Assembly (NCBI GenBank): GCA_019775845.1
Contig: JADQAV010000018.1
Location: 751,044 to 815,043 of the forward strand
DNA length: 64,000 nt
Source: Myrmaecium sp. VS I D KN 1
Taxonomy: Eukaryota; Ascomycota; Dothideomycetes; Valsariales; Valsariaceae
Direction of reading: 5' to 3'
Shown one piece after another: positions 10,984-22,944 of this stretch (the stretch's first letter is position 1; each line of letters opens with the position of its first letter). A program made the translations under genes and the position numbers. Below the pieces are notes generated by a model. The model was not told where the DNA came from, did not search any database, and saw only the letters and a list, made by a program, of their open reading frames with translations.

Positions 10984-13501
10984 GGGTTGCGCGCGGAAAA
11001 AGTCGCGAGGTAACGATCACCGGTCCGCAGAGATTATCGAGTCGGAGAGAGATAGAGCAGCAGCGGCAGCGGTGCTGACGGCGGCGTGCATACGGGACGA
11101 AAGGGAAAAAAAAAGCAAGCAGAAAGGACAGCGACAGGAAATCGACGGTTGCTCGACAGGAATGGACGGTTGCACTTGGTTTTCGGTGCGGACAACCAAC
11201 CCCACAAGACGGCGCACAGCCGTGTGTGAAGCGCTTCACCCAGGAAATGTCCTTTCGGCGAGGATGGGAGAGCGCTCCGATCGATCGCGAGCCGGGTGTG
11301 CGCTGATCGCGGAGGAGAAAGGCCCCGGCGGTGCTTCGCGCAAACAGAACGCAAGCCGATCGGGTGCGGAGCAAGTTGCTGTGAAAGAGTGGATAGACGG
11401 ATGGATTGGCTCAGCTCAGTCCAGCATCCGCTCACCGTCTTCTTGCCTGCTCCGTTCGCAGTCCGCGCGCCGGGTCGAGGAGGCGGGGGGAGAGAGGAAA
11501 GATGGACCGATGGGGTGGTTGGCGAGGAAGGTGAGTGACGATCCTGTCCGGCTGTGGGTGGTGGTGGTGAATCGCGGGCCCACGACGAGCAATGCAAGGA
11601 CGCGGACACGGCGCGGACGGTGCGATGTGCTCGTGGTCGGTGGTGGTCGTTGCGCAGAACCCCAGAGGCGGAGCTCACAGAGACAAAGGAGGTAGAGTTG
11701 CCGATGTCGATCGGATGAGAGGTAGGAAGAGAGTGAGAGAGAGGAGGAAGAGGAAGAAAGAGAGAAAGAGAGGGAAGAAGAGAAGGAAAAAAGCATCGAC
11801 CGTCCTTCATCCATCCGTCCCATCGACGCACACATGGGATCCTTCCATTCTCTCTCTTCCTTGCCTCCTTCCTCTTTTTCCCTTTTCCCCCCTCCCTCCC
11901 CCTCCCCACGGGCAATTTCCATCGCCCCTCACTCACTGCACCTGCACGGCTGGATTCGGTCAGGTAAGGCATGTACATTGTAGGTAACCGATGGATGACG
12001 ACCCACCCACTCGGCACCCACGACCTTCCTCTTCCTGCTCCTCTTCCTCCTCATCCTCATCATCTTCCTCTTCTCCGCCTTCACATCCTGCCACCCACCC
12101 ACCTGATCGATCAATCACCCGGGAAAGCGGACCGAGGGGACAGCCAAGCCAAGCAAAAAACCCGTAATTGAACATGACAGGGTCGGTGGGTGCCACCACC
12201 AGCAAGCGCATCCACCTCTAATCTCCGGTCATCGTCATTTGCGAACTCCCCCTTCGTTCCCGTCCAACCAAAAACCCTGCACGCTGGCACCCGGGTCGGC
12301 TGTGGCGTCCGTCAAAAATTGGGGCCGAGGCTGGGCGGGCTGGGCGGGCTGTTGCCTAGGGCCGTACCGGTTCGTACCAGCCTCCCCTTTTATACATAAA
12401 ATCCGTTCAGCCTGGCAAGCCAAGCAACGGGAGACAAACTGTGTGGCGCCCATCAAAAACACGATGTGGCGCCCTTTCCCAACGCCGAGGAAGAAAAAGG
12501 GTTCTTGAATAATGGATACTCGGCTACCAAGTAGATAAAGGAGGCTGTACGGAGTTCTGTACATAGTACACCTGATAAGTAGTAGAATTCTATACCTACA
12601 TACATTAAGGGTCGCGAGCAATGCATTACGTGCTCAGACAGGTTGACGGTGCTGGTGGTGGTGGAGGATCGCAATCACCACACCAAATCCCATCACCGCA
12701 CTTGGCGTTCATCTTCCGTCCATAAGAGTGGTACTCCAAAGGTTCATGATCAAATGTCAACACCAGCAACACCATGTGCGGTACTCAGCAAAAGAGAGGG
12801 ATAGTTGAAGGAGTAGGAATAGAAGAAAGAAAGAAACTATTTACTACAGCTAGGTAGCTCATTAACACCTTCTTCCCACTCCGACTCATCAGAAACATCC
12901 ATATCCGCATCCACATCCACATGCGTTGCTTCCCCCCCACCCTCTCGCCCTCCCCTACTGCTATCAACACCGCTAATGAACAAGAACATCCTCAATTGAT
13001 CGACATGATCTAATAAAAAGCAAAGCCAAAAAAGAAGAAGATAAAAATCCATCATCCCATATATCCCAACTTCTCCTTGAGACCAGCTAATTCCCCGCAC
13101 GAACATCCTTCACCCTTCGTACACGACAACGCAAAACGACGACGAAAAGACGCCGGTGTCGGATCGATCTACGGTGGTGAGGTGTGCCAAATGGAAGAGT
13201 CAGAGGTAGAAAAAAAAAGTGAACAAGAAGCGGGGAAAGGGAAGGAGAAGAAAAGTCTCCGGTACTAGCCCTACAAAGAAGGACATCGCCCGAGGGAGTA
13301 CCTTCGCAAGAACGCCGTCAAGAGAGGGCGGAAGCATTGAACCTTAGCTTGCCCGAACGTGGATGAAGCCGATCAGAAGTCACGGGAAAATGCCCAGACC
13401 AAGCCTCCCATGCTGCCAGCCAAGCATCTTCAACAGTGCAGGTCTCATCGCCAAAGTGGAAAGCCAACCGGAGCAGAGCCCGAAGAACCCCCGGGGTTCT
13501 C
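10984..13501. other. 2.5-kb gene-free region
   Basis: Long open frames here (for example 327 residues, minus strand, 11034-12017) are strings of Ser/Pro/Leu or Arg/Lys from polypurine-polypyrimidine tracts at 11700-11910 and resemble no protein. The 10984-11700 part is probably the promoter of the glycosyltransferase gene. No RNA gene was recognised. Confidence 0.6.
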
Positions 13502-14551
13502 TTAGTTTGTCTTCTTTCTCGGCAAGCCCTGCTTCCTCCGCATCTCACGGTCGCCTTCCGCAAGCCACTTGCTCGCCTTCACCATCTGAACCACGTTGAT
13601 GAACTGCTTGCCGGCCATGACCGGGAAGGATATGGCAGCCAGGATCCACGGGATCGTGCTATCCATTTTGTTGGCGCTGCAAACCCGGATTAGTCACATT
13701 GTGACCCGTTGATGGGGTCGATATCGCAGTACTCACCGAGCCATCTCCATGGCGCCAGCGGACCAGGGGCTTGTGAACAGCACCGAGGGCTTGGGGGCAG
13801 CCGGGGTCCCGGGCTGCAGGCTCTGGGGCTCCGGTGTGAGAAGCGAAGGGGTCAAGAGCGGAGAGGAGAAGGACAGAAGGTAGAGCGCGATGAAGAAGAG
13901 CTCGTTCAGGGCGCAGAAGGCGAACAGCACTTTCTAGAATGGGAGTCAGCTCCTGCTCCTACCCCGTGGAAAAAATTACTCCGCCATGCGGTTGTGTAAG
14001 ACGTACGTTGTTGGAGTAGTACATGTTCAAGATCCAGCTGCGGCTCTCATCCACCTTCTTGTGGCTCTGGCTTGCGCCGCCCATGGATAGCGTGGCGTAC
14101 ATGTGCATGTAGTGGCTCGCTAGATCCAGACTGATCAGGCCCTGGAAGATGATGCTCCACCGGGGAAAAGCGGAGGCTAGGAAGACCAGCAAGCACGCGG
14201 TGGTGCAACGGTCCGTCACCATGTCCAGGACCGCGCCGAACTTGGTCGATTGCTCATATTTCCGCGCCGCGAAGCCGTCCAGGGCGTCCAGGAGGCAGGA
14301 TATGCTGTACAGACCGGAGCACGTGCGCGGGTGGAGGGGCATGTAGTAGAGTGATGCTACGGCGAGAACGACACGGGAGTAGCCTGTTCAGGGAGTGCTA
14401 AGTTAGCCGGTTGAACTCCCTTTACGCGTGATGCCGTCGTACCGATGAGGTTGGGGATGAAGAGGAAGATGTTCTCTTCCTCTTCCACCTCCTTGACCAC
14501 CCTCTGCACGTTGCCATTGGTGCTTTGCTTCTCTCCTGCCGGGCTAGCCAT
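13502..14551 (-). CDS. PIS1: CDP-diacylglycerol-inositol 3-phosphatidyltransferase
   Basis: This enzyme makes phosphatidylinositol from CDP-diacylglycerol and myo-inositol in the ER membrane. Four exons (14551-14443, 14383-14007, 13933-13737, 13676-13502) give 285 residues. The CDP-alcohol phosphotransferase signature is complete: D72-G73-x2-A76-R77-x8-G86-x3-D90-x3-D94. Membrane segments include those around FLFIPNLIG and VLFAFCALNELFFIALY. An insert rich in Ser/Pro in the lumenal or loop region (encoded about 13860-13760) lengthens it relative to the 220-residue yeast enzyme. The C-terminus is basic (RRKQGLPRKKTN). Start ATG 14551 is the first in frame. Confidence 0.93.
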
Positions 14552-15423
14552 TGTGTCTTTCAACCGAAATGTGATCTATGTAATATGCAAAGCGCGCGCC
14601 GTATTAGCGGGGTAGGCGTGTCGCTGGATCCCGTCGCTCCTGGATGCGTGCGTGGGAAGTGGGTGATGCTGAGAGCCCGTCTCGGCAGGGTACGGCTGCA
14701 GGCAGTTCTGAGCTCGCAGATGGTACTGTAGCTGCTCGTCTCAGCGTATCGAACCAGGCGGCCGTCGGTCGAGTGAGAACCTTCGAATCTTGAGTGGGAC
14801 AGCGTATGTAGCGGAAGGAAAAACCAGGAGTCGTGCAATCGGGGCGGTTGTGATAAGATCACCGATAACAGCGGTAGTACACCTATACGTGGTTGCGGCA
14901 CGGTCGGGTACTAGCTTGGAGCAGCTCGTCCAGACCTGCACTTGGAGAGCGAAGAGGAAGTAAGGTGCTGGAAGCAGAGAACAAGCAAACGAGGAGAATG
15001 AGCGTAACGTCGGAGGGATGATCGGCGAGATGCACGTTGGCCAGCTGAGGCTGTCAGTGGTGAAGGACGTCGAGAGATGGGGGAAGGGCTTGGTATACCC
15101 CGGGCGGGACAGCTGGAAATTATGGCGCACCTCACCCTTTTTTGCTGATCCGGGATCCGGGTGGACTGAGGTGCCGTCGGCACCGCTACACGAGCCACAT
15201 TCAGCCTCACTGCCCCTGCGCCTCACGCGAAGTACGGATGCATATACGCGGCTTTAATCTATCCGAGTGAAGATGAGCAGCAATCAGCAATAGGGAAATA
15301 CTCACTGCAAGACCATCAGGTCGAGCAGAGCATATGGCACACAGATGGGATCCTTTCCACGACCGAGATACTGAATTATAATACACCATAGGAAGAGTAC
15401 AGCACAGTGATCGAGCACACCCA
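14552..15423. other. Intergenic region upstream of PIS1 and downstream of cnxABC
   Basis: The part next to 14552 is the presumed PIS1 promoter. The far part is the 3' flank of cnxABC. No gene is seen. Confidence 0.6.
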
Positions 15424-18209
15424 TCACGGCAACCAATCGCTGCCCTCGAACGCCCTCTCTGACTGGCTCCAAGCATCACCGCTCTCCTCCGCCACGCTCG
15501 CCTTGCCCTTTCCCTCCAACTTCTTCTCTTCTCTTTCCTTGCCCTTTCCCTCTATCTTCTTCTCCTCTCTTTCATTCGCCCTCCTAAATCTTCTTCCATG
15601 ACTATTTTCCCCTTGATCACCCTGGCCTGGGCCCATCCCCCCCTCAGGCTTCACTCTTGCCCGCTTCTTATGCAAAGGCTCCCAACCTATCTCCACCCAG
15701 TCCCCTCTAGTCCCACCCTGCTTCACAACGACCCTCGACGCTTCGATTCTCATGTGCTGGTCTAGCGCCTTGCACATATCATACACAGTCAGGCTCGCCA
15801 CCGTCGCTGCCGTCAACGCCTCCATCTCCACGCCCGTCTGCCCCGTGCACGAGATCGTGGCGTTGATCTCCACAGCCCCGTGGGGGCACTGCTTGTCCTC
15901 GCCCGGTGCAAGAACCGATACGTCCATATACATAGCTGTGATTGCGATGGGGTGACACAGCGGGATCAGATCCGGTGTCCGCTTGGCAGCCATGTAGCCT
16001 GCAATTCGGGCCGCCCCCAAAGCATCACCCTTCTTAAGGTCGTTAACGGCGATCAGCCGAGCCACCTTTGGGCTCGAGAAGACCACTCGAGAAACTGCGA
16101 CAGCTCGACGTGCCGTGACCGGCTTGTCGCTGATGGGAACCATGCGTGCAGTGCCCTGTGTCCCAACGTGGGAGAGCCTAGGAGCCTCGTTGGCAAGGCT
16201 TGGTCGACTTCTCAGGCCTGTCGACTTATCTGACAAAACAAGGGATTTCTTTGTCAGGTATCGGCCCCGACCCAGTTCGTGATGTATTGTGAATCCAGGG
16301 GGAGCTGTAGAGGTGTCTGCAGTCTCTGCATCAGCCGAGGGACTAATAGCAGATCTGCTTTCTGCAGCTTCCGAGGCCGATTCCTCACTGGGTTCCGAGG
16401 CGGTAGAGTATGCGCGTGCAAACGAGGTCCCAGTTGTCGTGGGTAAGAGCTGTGTGGGAATGGAGGCCCAGAAAGGCGTCCCTCCGCCTGTGGCGAAAGG
16501 GGACGGGCCACGGCGCGGTGAGGACCATAGCGACGTCAAGCGTGGCTTGCAAGCATCACCTATAATGTTTATTAGTGGACATTTGGCTCGCTCCGATTTG
16601 TGATCAGTCTAGTTGAACGGTTGCTGTAGATTGACTAGAGGTATATGCGTCGTGTAATTTCGTGAACTTCGTAAATCATGGCCGAATGCAATCATCCCAA
16701 ACCTGGAACGCCGCAAGAACTGAAGCCCTGAAGAAAGCTCTTCCGGACCAAAAAGGAACTCACCCACCTATCAAAATCATCGGCCGGTTTTTCATATTCT
16801 CAAGCTCTCCCATCCCGGCATGCTTCGCCTTCTTCTTCTTCACCGCGGCCCCGATGACCTCGAGCAACTCCCGTTCCCTTTCGGTGCAGCTCACCATCTT
16901 GTCCTTGTCAATCGAACCATCCTCCTTCGCTCTTGCCATTCGCTCGAATGCCTGGTCGTCAATCGGTTTCCCTTCATTGGACTCCCTTAAAAGATCCCTC
17001 AAGCTGACCTCCGCATTTCCAAATAAACACACCTTCAGATTCCCGTCGCTGGTGATTCTCAGCCGATTGCACGTCCCGCAGAAATTGTTGGTCATAGACG
17101 TGATGAACCCAATTCTTCCCTTGAACCCGGGCACCTCCCAAGTTTTACTCGTATCGTTCTTCTGTCCCTGTACCTGGCGCAGTACCGGATACTTCATCCG
17201 GATCAAGTCCAACATTTCTCGATACCCCAACATCTTGCTCTTGCTCCATTTATTCCCATCAAACGGCATGTACTCGATGAACCGAACCTCGACATCCTGG
17301 TCCCTCCCCATTTCCACAAAGGGCAGGATCTCCCGCTCATTGACACCCCTCATTACCACGCAGTTGATTTTCAGCTTGATCCCTGCACCCATCCGGTTCA
17401 TCTCCAAGATCCTGTCGATACTCTTCATAACCGCATCGAAGCCCTTCCTTCGCGTCATAATCTGGAATTGAAACGGGTCGAGGGTGTCCAGGCTCAAGTT
17501 GACTCCCGTAAGACCCGCCTCGACCATTTCATCCAGCTTGCGATGCAGCGAGATGCCGTTCGTCGTGAGGCAGAGCTCGCGCAAGCCCTTGGAGCGTAGG
17601 GAGCCGATGGAGCGCATGAGGGGCACTATGTCGCGGCGCACGGTGGGCTCGCCGCCCGTGAGACGGATCTTGTTGACGCCTTGAGAGACAAAGAGAGATG
17701 AGAGGTAGAAGATTTCCGGAGACGTGAGGAGGTGCAACGGCGGGGAGAGCTGAACGCCCTCTATCAGATGAGGTCAGCACGCGATTGCGATACTTCAGCG
17801 GCCAATCAGTGGGGAAACGCGGGTATGTAAAAAGAGATGCCATACCTTCAGGCATGCAGTACAGACATCGCAGATTGCATCGTTCCGTTACGCTGATCCT
17901 GAGGTAGTCGTGCTCACGATTGAAGTTGTCGGTTAAGAACTCGGAGAACGGTTTGGCCTGCTTGATGGCTTCTCTTCGACTACGCGGAGACAGAATGCTT
18001 TGCTGCTCAGGGGAAAGTGTAACAGGCACCTGGTCAGCTACGGAGGATTGAGCATAATCAACAGAGTCGTGTTCAATTGCAGCGTTCGTGGTGGTAACAG
18101 TCCTAATGATATGACGCTGTCCCGCAAAGCTTCGTAGGGTGCGGTTGCCACCTGCGAGCCAGCGGCGTAGAGACCGCTGGTACAGAAGCAGTGGCATCAC
18201 GAAGCCCAT
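15424..18209 (-). CDS. cnxABC: Molybdopterin precursor Z (cPMP) synthesis protein, MoaA-MoaC fusion
   Basis: This gene encodes both enzymes of the first molybdenum-cofactor step, turning GTP into cyclic pyranopterin monophosphate. Three exons (18209-17846, 17760-16768, 16559-15424) give 830 residues. An arginine-rich mitochondrial-type leader opens the protein. The radical-SAM cluster motif is C111-x3-C115-x2-C118, and the second cluster motif CGTC...C is near residues 375-395. The MoaC part starts about residue 581 (LSHVG) and contains [13 protein letters not shown] and the [12 protein letters not shown] motif. A 125-residue linker with an ARAYSTA presequence-like stretch joins them. Two overlapping donors at the exon 2 end would switch between the fusion and a MoaA ending ILIGG. 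The extreme C-terminus has a Glu/Lys repeat. Confidence 0.93.
16560..16767 (-). promoter_or_regulatory. cnxABC intron 2 with tandem alternative 5' splice sites
   Basis: Read on the minus strand the junction is ATA G GTGGGTGAGT. Donor 1 (GTGGGT, 16767) joins to the acceptor ending at 16560 and gives ATA GGT GAT, the in-frame fusion. Donor 2 (GTGAGT, 16763) is four bases further in and closer to consensus. With the same acceptor it gives ATA GGT GGG TGA, a stop after Gly-Gly. Keeping the intron gives the same Gly-Gly end. Confidence 0.6.
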
Positions 18210-18831
18210 TGAAGGCGAAACGGTCCCTCAACGAGTTCGTGTCTGTAAGGTTGTTCGCTGTACCGTTTGACGGGGGTAAGTGGTGAGCGGCAAGTACATA
18301 CGTCAGATGCGGAGCTTCAAGTTGTGAAGCATGCTTGGCGCATCCAAATCAGTACCCGGCAGGTACTAACCAGGAGTACAACAGTACAAGGCAAACTACT
18401 GACAGAAGACTACCTATTGTTGCTTGGAAAGGGCGATACCAGCTTTGGGAGTCTGAACTAGAAAGGCATGGCTCAAGGCAGGGCAAGGCCATACTCTTGG
18501 AAATTGCAACAGAAACTCCAGGCTTGACAAGGTACTAGTTTCTTCAAGCTCCCAATGAAATCAGACCATGCCGATTTACGAAAGGGAGGCGTGGGCACCA
18601 CTAATCGTGCAAGAGGGAAAAGTGAAGTTGGACGAGATCAGATCAATTGCATACGCATTTACAGAGCCAAACCCAACGCTTCAATCCATGCCCCAGTGAG
18701 CCCTCCTTGGTCATTCACCCATCAGCCGTTCATGTCTGGTAATCCCGCAGAATCGTTTACGCCGATGAAAACTGTCCGGATGATGCGTTGCCAGTGTCCG
18801 ATTTACTCGTCCCGTTGAGACATCTTTCCGT
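18210..18831. other. Intergenic region, cnxABC promoter and eS25 3' flank
   Basis: No gene is seen. Open frames are short and without recognisable features. Confidence 0.55.
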
Positions 18832-19447
18832 TTACTCGGAAGCGTTGACAGCGCGGGCTAAGTGCGAGTTAGCGACTAGAATCAGGTAATTCTGGCGGTG
18901 CGCAAGCCGCGGGATATTCGTGATGCTGAGGCAAGACGACACTCCCGGTTGACCTACGTATCATCCCAGATCGATATGGATGGACACTTACTGTAGATGC
19001 TCAACTTGCTGTGGCCAACAACCTTCTTGATCTGGCCCTTCTCCTCAAGATCGGCAAGAGCCCTGCGAGCAAGGGAACCGTTGATCTTGAGCCTGTCGAC
19101 GAGGGTGGCAACGGTGACCAGACGGTAGGACTGAACCTCCTTCTGAAGACGGTCGTTGGTCTGCTTGTCGAGGACAACGGCGTGCTGAGCCTTGTCCTTG
19201 ACTGTAGGGAGACACTCAAGTTAGCGACCCTGATGCTTCTCGTGCGACCTTTGTCGTGCGGCGGAGAAAATCGAGACCCTTCGAGGATGGATTGTGTGCG
19301 GTAAGGAGATTCGGTGTCGTTCACGTACCCTTGCCCTTCGACCACTTCTTCTTTTGCTTCTTACCGCCGGTTGCTGCGGGTGCCTGTGACAGTGAATATT
19401 AGCACAATATGAATGCGATCTTGCTTGCGCGAGCGGGTTCTCACCAT
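18832..19447 (-). CDS. RPS25: 40S ribosomal protein eS25
   Basis: This small-subunit ribosomal protein is identified by its basic N-terminus (GGKKQKKKWSKGK), the central winged-helix part (RLVTVATLVDRLKINGSLAR) and the C-terminal IYTRAVNASE. Four exons (19447-19445, 19383-19329, 19201-18992, 18857-18832) give 97 residues, the normal length. The first coding exon is only the ATG, directly followed by a GTGAGA donor. The last exon encodes nine residues, the first of them split across the junction. Such extreme splitting is known in fungal ribosomal genes. Frame and family agreement are complete. Confidence 0.95.
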
Positions 19448-20454
19448 TTTGCTGTTGGGTGTGATGTGGAGTTGTCGAGGTCTCGTTCCCAAGAGCGATG
19501 GTGAGCATTTTGCAATGCCCGCTTCTTGGCGTTGTGGCCCTTATGTAAGCGAGACACTCTAAGCGACCACGCAAACTGCAGCCTTGAAGCCTGACGACTC
19601 CCCGCTGACTCTGTTATACTAAGAGGGCCGGCTTCACAACTACAACCTTACAGTACTGCATCACTAAGAATGTGATGGGAGTAATATCCAGCTCCCGCTG
19701 GATCTTGGTTGGCGTGCCTTCACTTAACGTCGCGAAAGGCGACTATATGACATTAGATCAGGCATATTCCTTAATTTCACGACGGGACGCATCGCCACTC
19801 TGCTCAAGGGTGGAAAGCGGAATTATCACGTTGTCATAGCGAGTCAAGGGATCCTTCCCTCATACCAATGTACGCTTCCGGGATCACTGCAGCCTCTCAA
19901 TCAGAGGAGATTTTGACGTGGGGTCTTCGACGGCCTAGTATTAGAGAGAAAGATCTCTTGACCTCCCCTAGAGGGCTTTGATACCAGCCCGTACCCTGGA
20001 CGTTCTTTTCTAAACGCTCACAGAAAGAAAGGAATGAAAGGAAACAAGGAAATCTGGACAGGGCTGTACTTGCTGTTACAAGGAAAATAGGAAAAGGACC
20101 ACCATACCGCTCGAGATTCTTGCAGAGAAAAAAGACACGTACAAAGCAGAGAGCTGAGAGAAAGAACAACCAGCCACATATGAACTCTCCCCTCACAATC
20201 CACGAGAAAGAAGTGAAAATCAAGATGCAAACGTTCTGAGCCTGACCCTGCGGACCCAAAGATCGGACAAGGTGTAGTTTGCGGAGAAGATAGGAGCCCA
20301 CTTGCAGACCCCTCGAAGAGAGGCAGACAAAACCAGTTCGTAACCAGAAGTGAAGAGAGGCTGAGAAGACTCGTTATATATGCTATGACAAGCCAGTTCC
20401 AATGATGTTGAGTTCGCCAAGACGCCGAGGTTTCCGTTTGGGGATGCGTAGTCG
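19448..20454. other. Intergenic region upstream of RPS25
   Basis: This holds the RPS25 promoter and the 3' flank of the Bni4-like gene. The 134-residue minus-strand frame at 19897-20301 is unconvincing. No RNA gene was recognised. Confidence 0.55.
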
Positions 20455-22944
20455 TTAGAAAAAATGTGTGTGGGGTTTGGAGAGCTCATGAACTTCCATC
20501 TCCTGCTGATATGGTTAGATGGACTCATGCTTAAACAAAAGGTTAGTGAGCTACTTACCATCTTGAAAGTGTTAAGCTCCTCCTTTATTTGCTGGGCAAG
20601 CATTGGAGTGAGACGGTTGCAGGTTGCAATATCGCCACGGCGATCATATTCCGAGGCCGAGAAAGCATCATGGAACTGAATCCGTGGACTGAAGGTGATA
20701 TTACGCGAATGGCCATTTGGAGTGGTCGGAAGGCTCTTGGTGCTGGAGTTAGGAAACTTTGGCGGTGCGAAGTAGCCTTCTCCGGCGTTTAATGAACCAG
20801 TTCGCCCATGATCAGGGGTACTCGGGGAATCCGACCGCGGCGAGTCACCAGAATGTCCAGCAGGTGACCCAGCAGGTGAATTCGTTCCAGGGCCTTGCAG
20901 ATATTAGACACTGTTTCAAGATCAACGACAGGATTACTCACGTTTCAAGATGCCCTTTCTCACAGCAGCTAGCACATCAGCACGCTCTTTCTCGCCGCCT
21001 ATAATGCTCTGTCTAGCTAGACCACCAGGAGTATTGCCAGTAGCTCCAGTAGCAACTCCAGTAGTAACCCCAGTCGTGACCCCAGTGGCGACTCCAGTAG
21101 CAGAATTGGGTCGGCCGTCACGAATTGCAGCTGTGGAGGCATCAATCGAATTCCGTTCTAGCCGAGGGAAGCCGGTGCCACCTCCAGGCTGCTCAACTGG
21201 ATTGGCATTGACATTGACCTTTCCCCTTTCCGCTTCAGCTGTGACCATGGACACCTGAGCGAGACTGGGTTGAATGATAGGCCCATCTGCGGCCGGCACA
21301 CCGATAACTGACTTGGGTCGGAAGAGGCCTTTCAGCGACCTTCCGCCCTTTTTCATTCCTTTGCCCATTTTTCTAAGCATGACCGAGGCTGAAGAAGCAG
21401 TTGAGGAAATAGACAAGTTATCGGTGGATCCGCCGAAGAAGCCTCCCTGTCCGGAGTAGATGCTCGCACCAATACCAGCTGCTTCTTGTTTAGCTGCAAT
21501 GGCGGCGTCTTCGCCTTCTAATTCATCGGGGTCCCGTTCTTTCTGAAGCTTCGCTCGACCGGCAGACATGTTGTTCTCAGCGGACGCCTTGCGAAGCTCC
21601 GCAGCACTTCCGAAGGAGAATGCACGCCTCAGCCTGGACTTCATACCCTTGTTGACCTCTTTGTCGTTCAAGGAGGCTAGGTGCTGTATTGCCGGACTGG
21701 AGTGATGCGCAGATGCGGCACCGGTAGTTTTCTTCGCCGGAGGCGTGTTTTCGATGTCATTATTCGAGACCGGCTTCGATAATGGTGAAGGTGTAGGACC
21801 GCGTTTGTTCATGTCTGAAGAGGACCCCCGAATGGGAACGTTTATAGATTTCGACTCGGGTCGTGGAGACGAAGCCTGTGAGGTTCCAGTCGATCGCAGG
21901 TTCTGGGTCTCCTGCATTGCCTGCAAACAGTCAACACAAGGTTGCAACGATATGCTCGTAGGAACTTACCGAAGGAACTCGATTGGATTGGTTGCTCGAG
22001 ATGCTCTCTCTGCTGTTAGTCCGCTCATGAGACGGTTTCTGCGTTGCTGGATTGGGCATTTTGGACTCCTGCTTGCAGGCCGGTGCCTGTGAAAGTGATG
22101 TGGGCGGATTAGACGCTGCAGCCCCATCAAACCCTCCGACGCTGCGGCGTCGGTATCGTTTGGCTTGCTCAGAAACACCTTGTCGCGGAAGCTGCGTATC
22201 ATCGGCACTACTTGCTCTGTAGTGTGATGGCCGCTGCGATGTCGGTGCCGTATTTCCGTTGTACAGATGTGCAACAGTGGCCATGCCGGAGCCGGATGGT
22301 GCCGCGGATCGCGCAGAGGTCACCTCCGACGGCTGTGTCGCTGATGAGAAGCCGTTGGCCTCGACTTTCCGCTGCCCTGAACGACGGTATCGATCCGGGG
22401 AGGATTTAGGCGGCATGTCAAAGGTTGACAAGGAAAGGTCCGGCACAGACGTAGAGAGATTGATCGCAGAAACCGGTCGTGAGTCCATGGTCGATTTTCG
22501 CAATGGGTCTTCAGGCTGCCTGTGTCCAGGTATCCTGCTGGTAGGCAGAAATGTGTCGTCTTTAGAGTGATGGGCAATGGAGCGAGAGGAAGAGGAGGAC
22601 GAGATCGTAGATTCGGAGGATGAGGAAGGGTGAGAGGGATGTCCGAGCTTGACCGCTTGGTTTTGCAACGAGTGTTGAGCGTAAGGGATCACGGGTGCCG
22701 ACGTGGATCGATTTTCGGCTTTGAGCTGAGGTGTTGCTTGGAACGCGTATGGTGCTATAGGTGTACCGCGGTATCCTATTGCTCCATTCTGCACATTATA
22801 GACGTGAGTCCGTGGTACCTGCGAGGATCGAGGAGACTGGTGATGGGCTTGTGTGGGAGAGCCTGGTGGGAAGGCGTCGTTGGCAGTGTGCAGCATGGTG
22901 ACAGGGGTAGTTTGCTGAACAATGGGCGCGAGTACTTCCGCCAT
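20455..22944 (-). CDS. Bni4-like fungal scaffold protein with PP1-docking motif
   Basis: Four exons (22944-21970, 21920-20942, 20893-20559, 20502-20455) give 778 residues, mostly disordered and rich in Ser, Pro, Thr and Asn. Ordered islands are SRLRRAFSFGSAAELRKA, IAAKQEAAGIGASIYSGQGG and MLRKMGKGMKKGGRSLKG. The last 60 residues are the most structured-looking, with RIQF at 722-725 fitting the [RK]-[VI]-x-F protein phosphatase 1 docking pattern, followed by CNRLTPMLAQQIKEELNTFK and the ending EMEVHELSKPHTHFF. I associate this tail with Bni4-type proteins that hold PP1 at bud-neck or septal sites, but only from memory of the pattern. A run of Thr-Gly-Val repeats is encoded near 21035-21100. 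The short final exon encodes 15 residues. Confidence 0.65.
21034..21100 (-). repeat. In-gene tandem repeat encoding (A/T)TGV units
   Basis: Imperfect 12-15 bp repeats such as CCAGTAGCAACT and CCAGTCGTGACC encode ATGVATGVTTGVTTGVATG. It is a length-variable low-complexity segment within the Bni4-like gene. Confidence 0.6.

Noticed and set aside
11034-12017. 327-residue minus-strand frame
   Set aside because: Low-complexity translation of polypurine-polypyrimidine tracts, with no start context or domain pattern.
12837-13106. 89-residue minus-strand frame with a hydrophobic start and acidic end
   Set aside because: Looks superficially like a small membrane protein, but it starts within repeats and has no splice or family support.
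15424-16559. MoaC as a separate gene
   Set aside because: Frame and splice signals join it to the MoaA exons, and no promoter or conserved start is seen; the fusion is the known fungal form.
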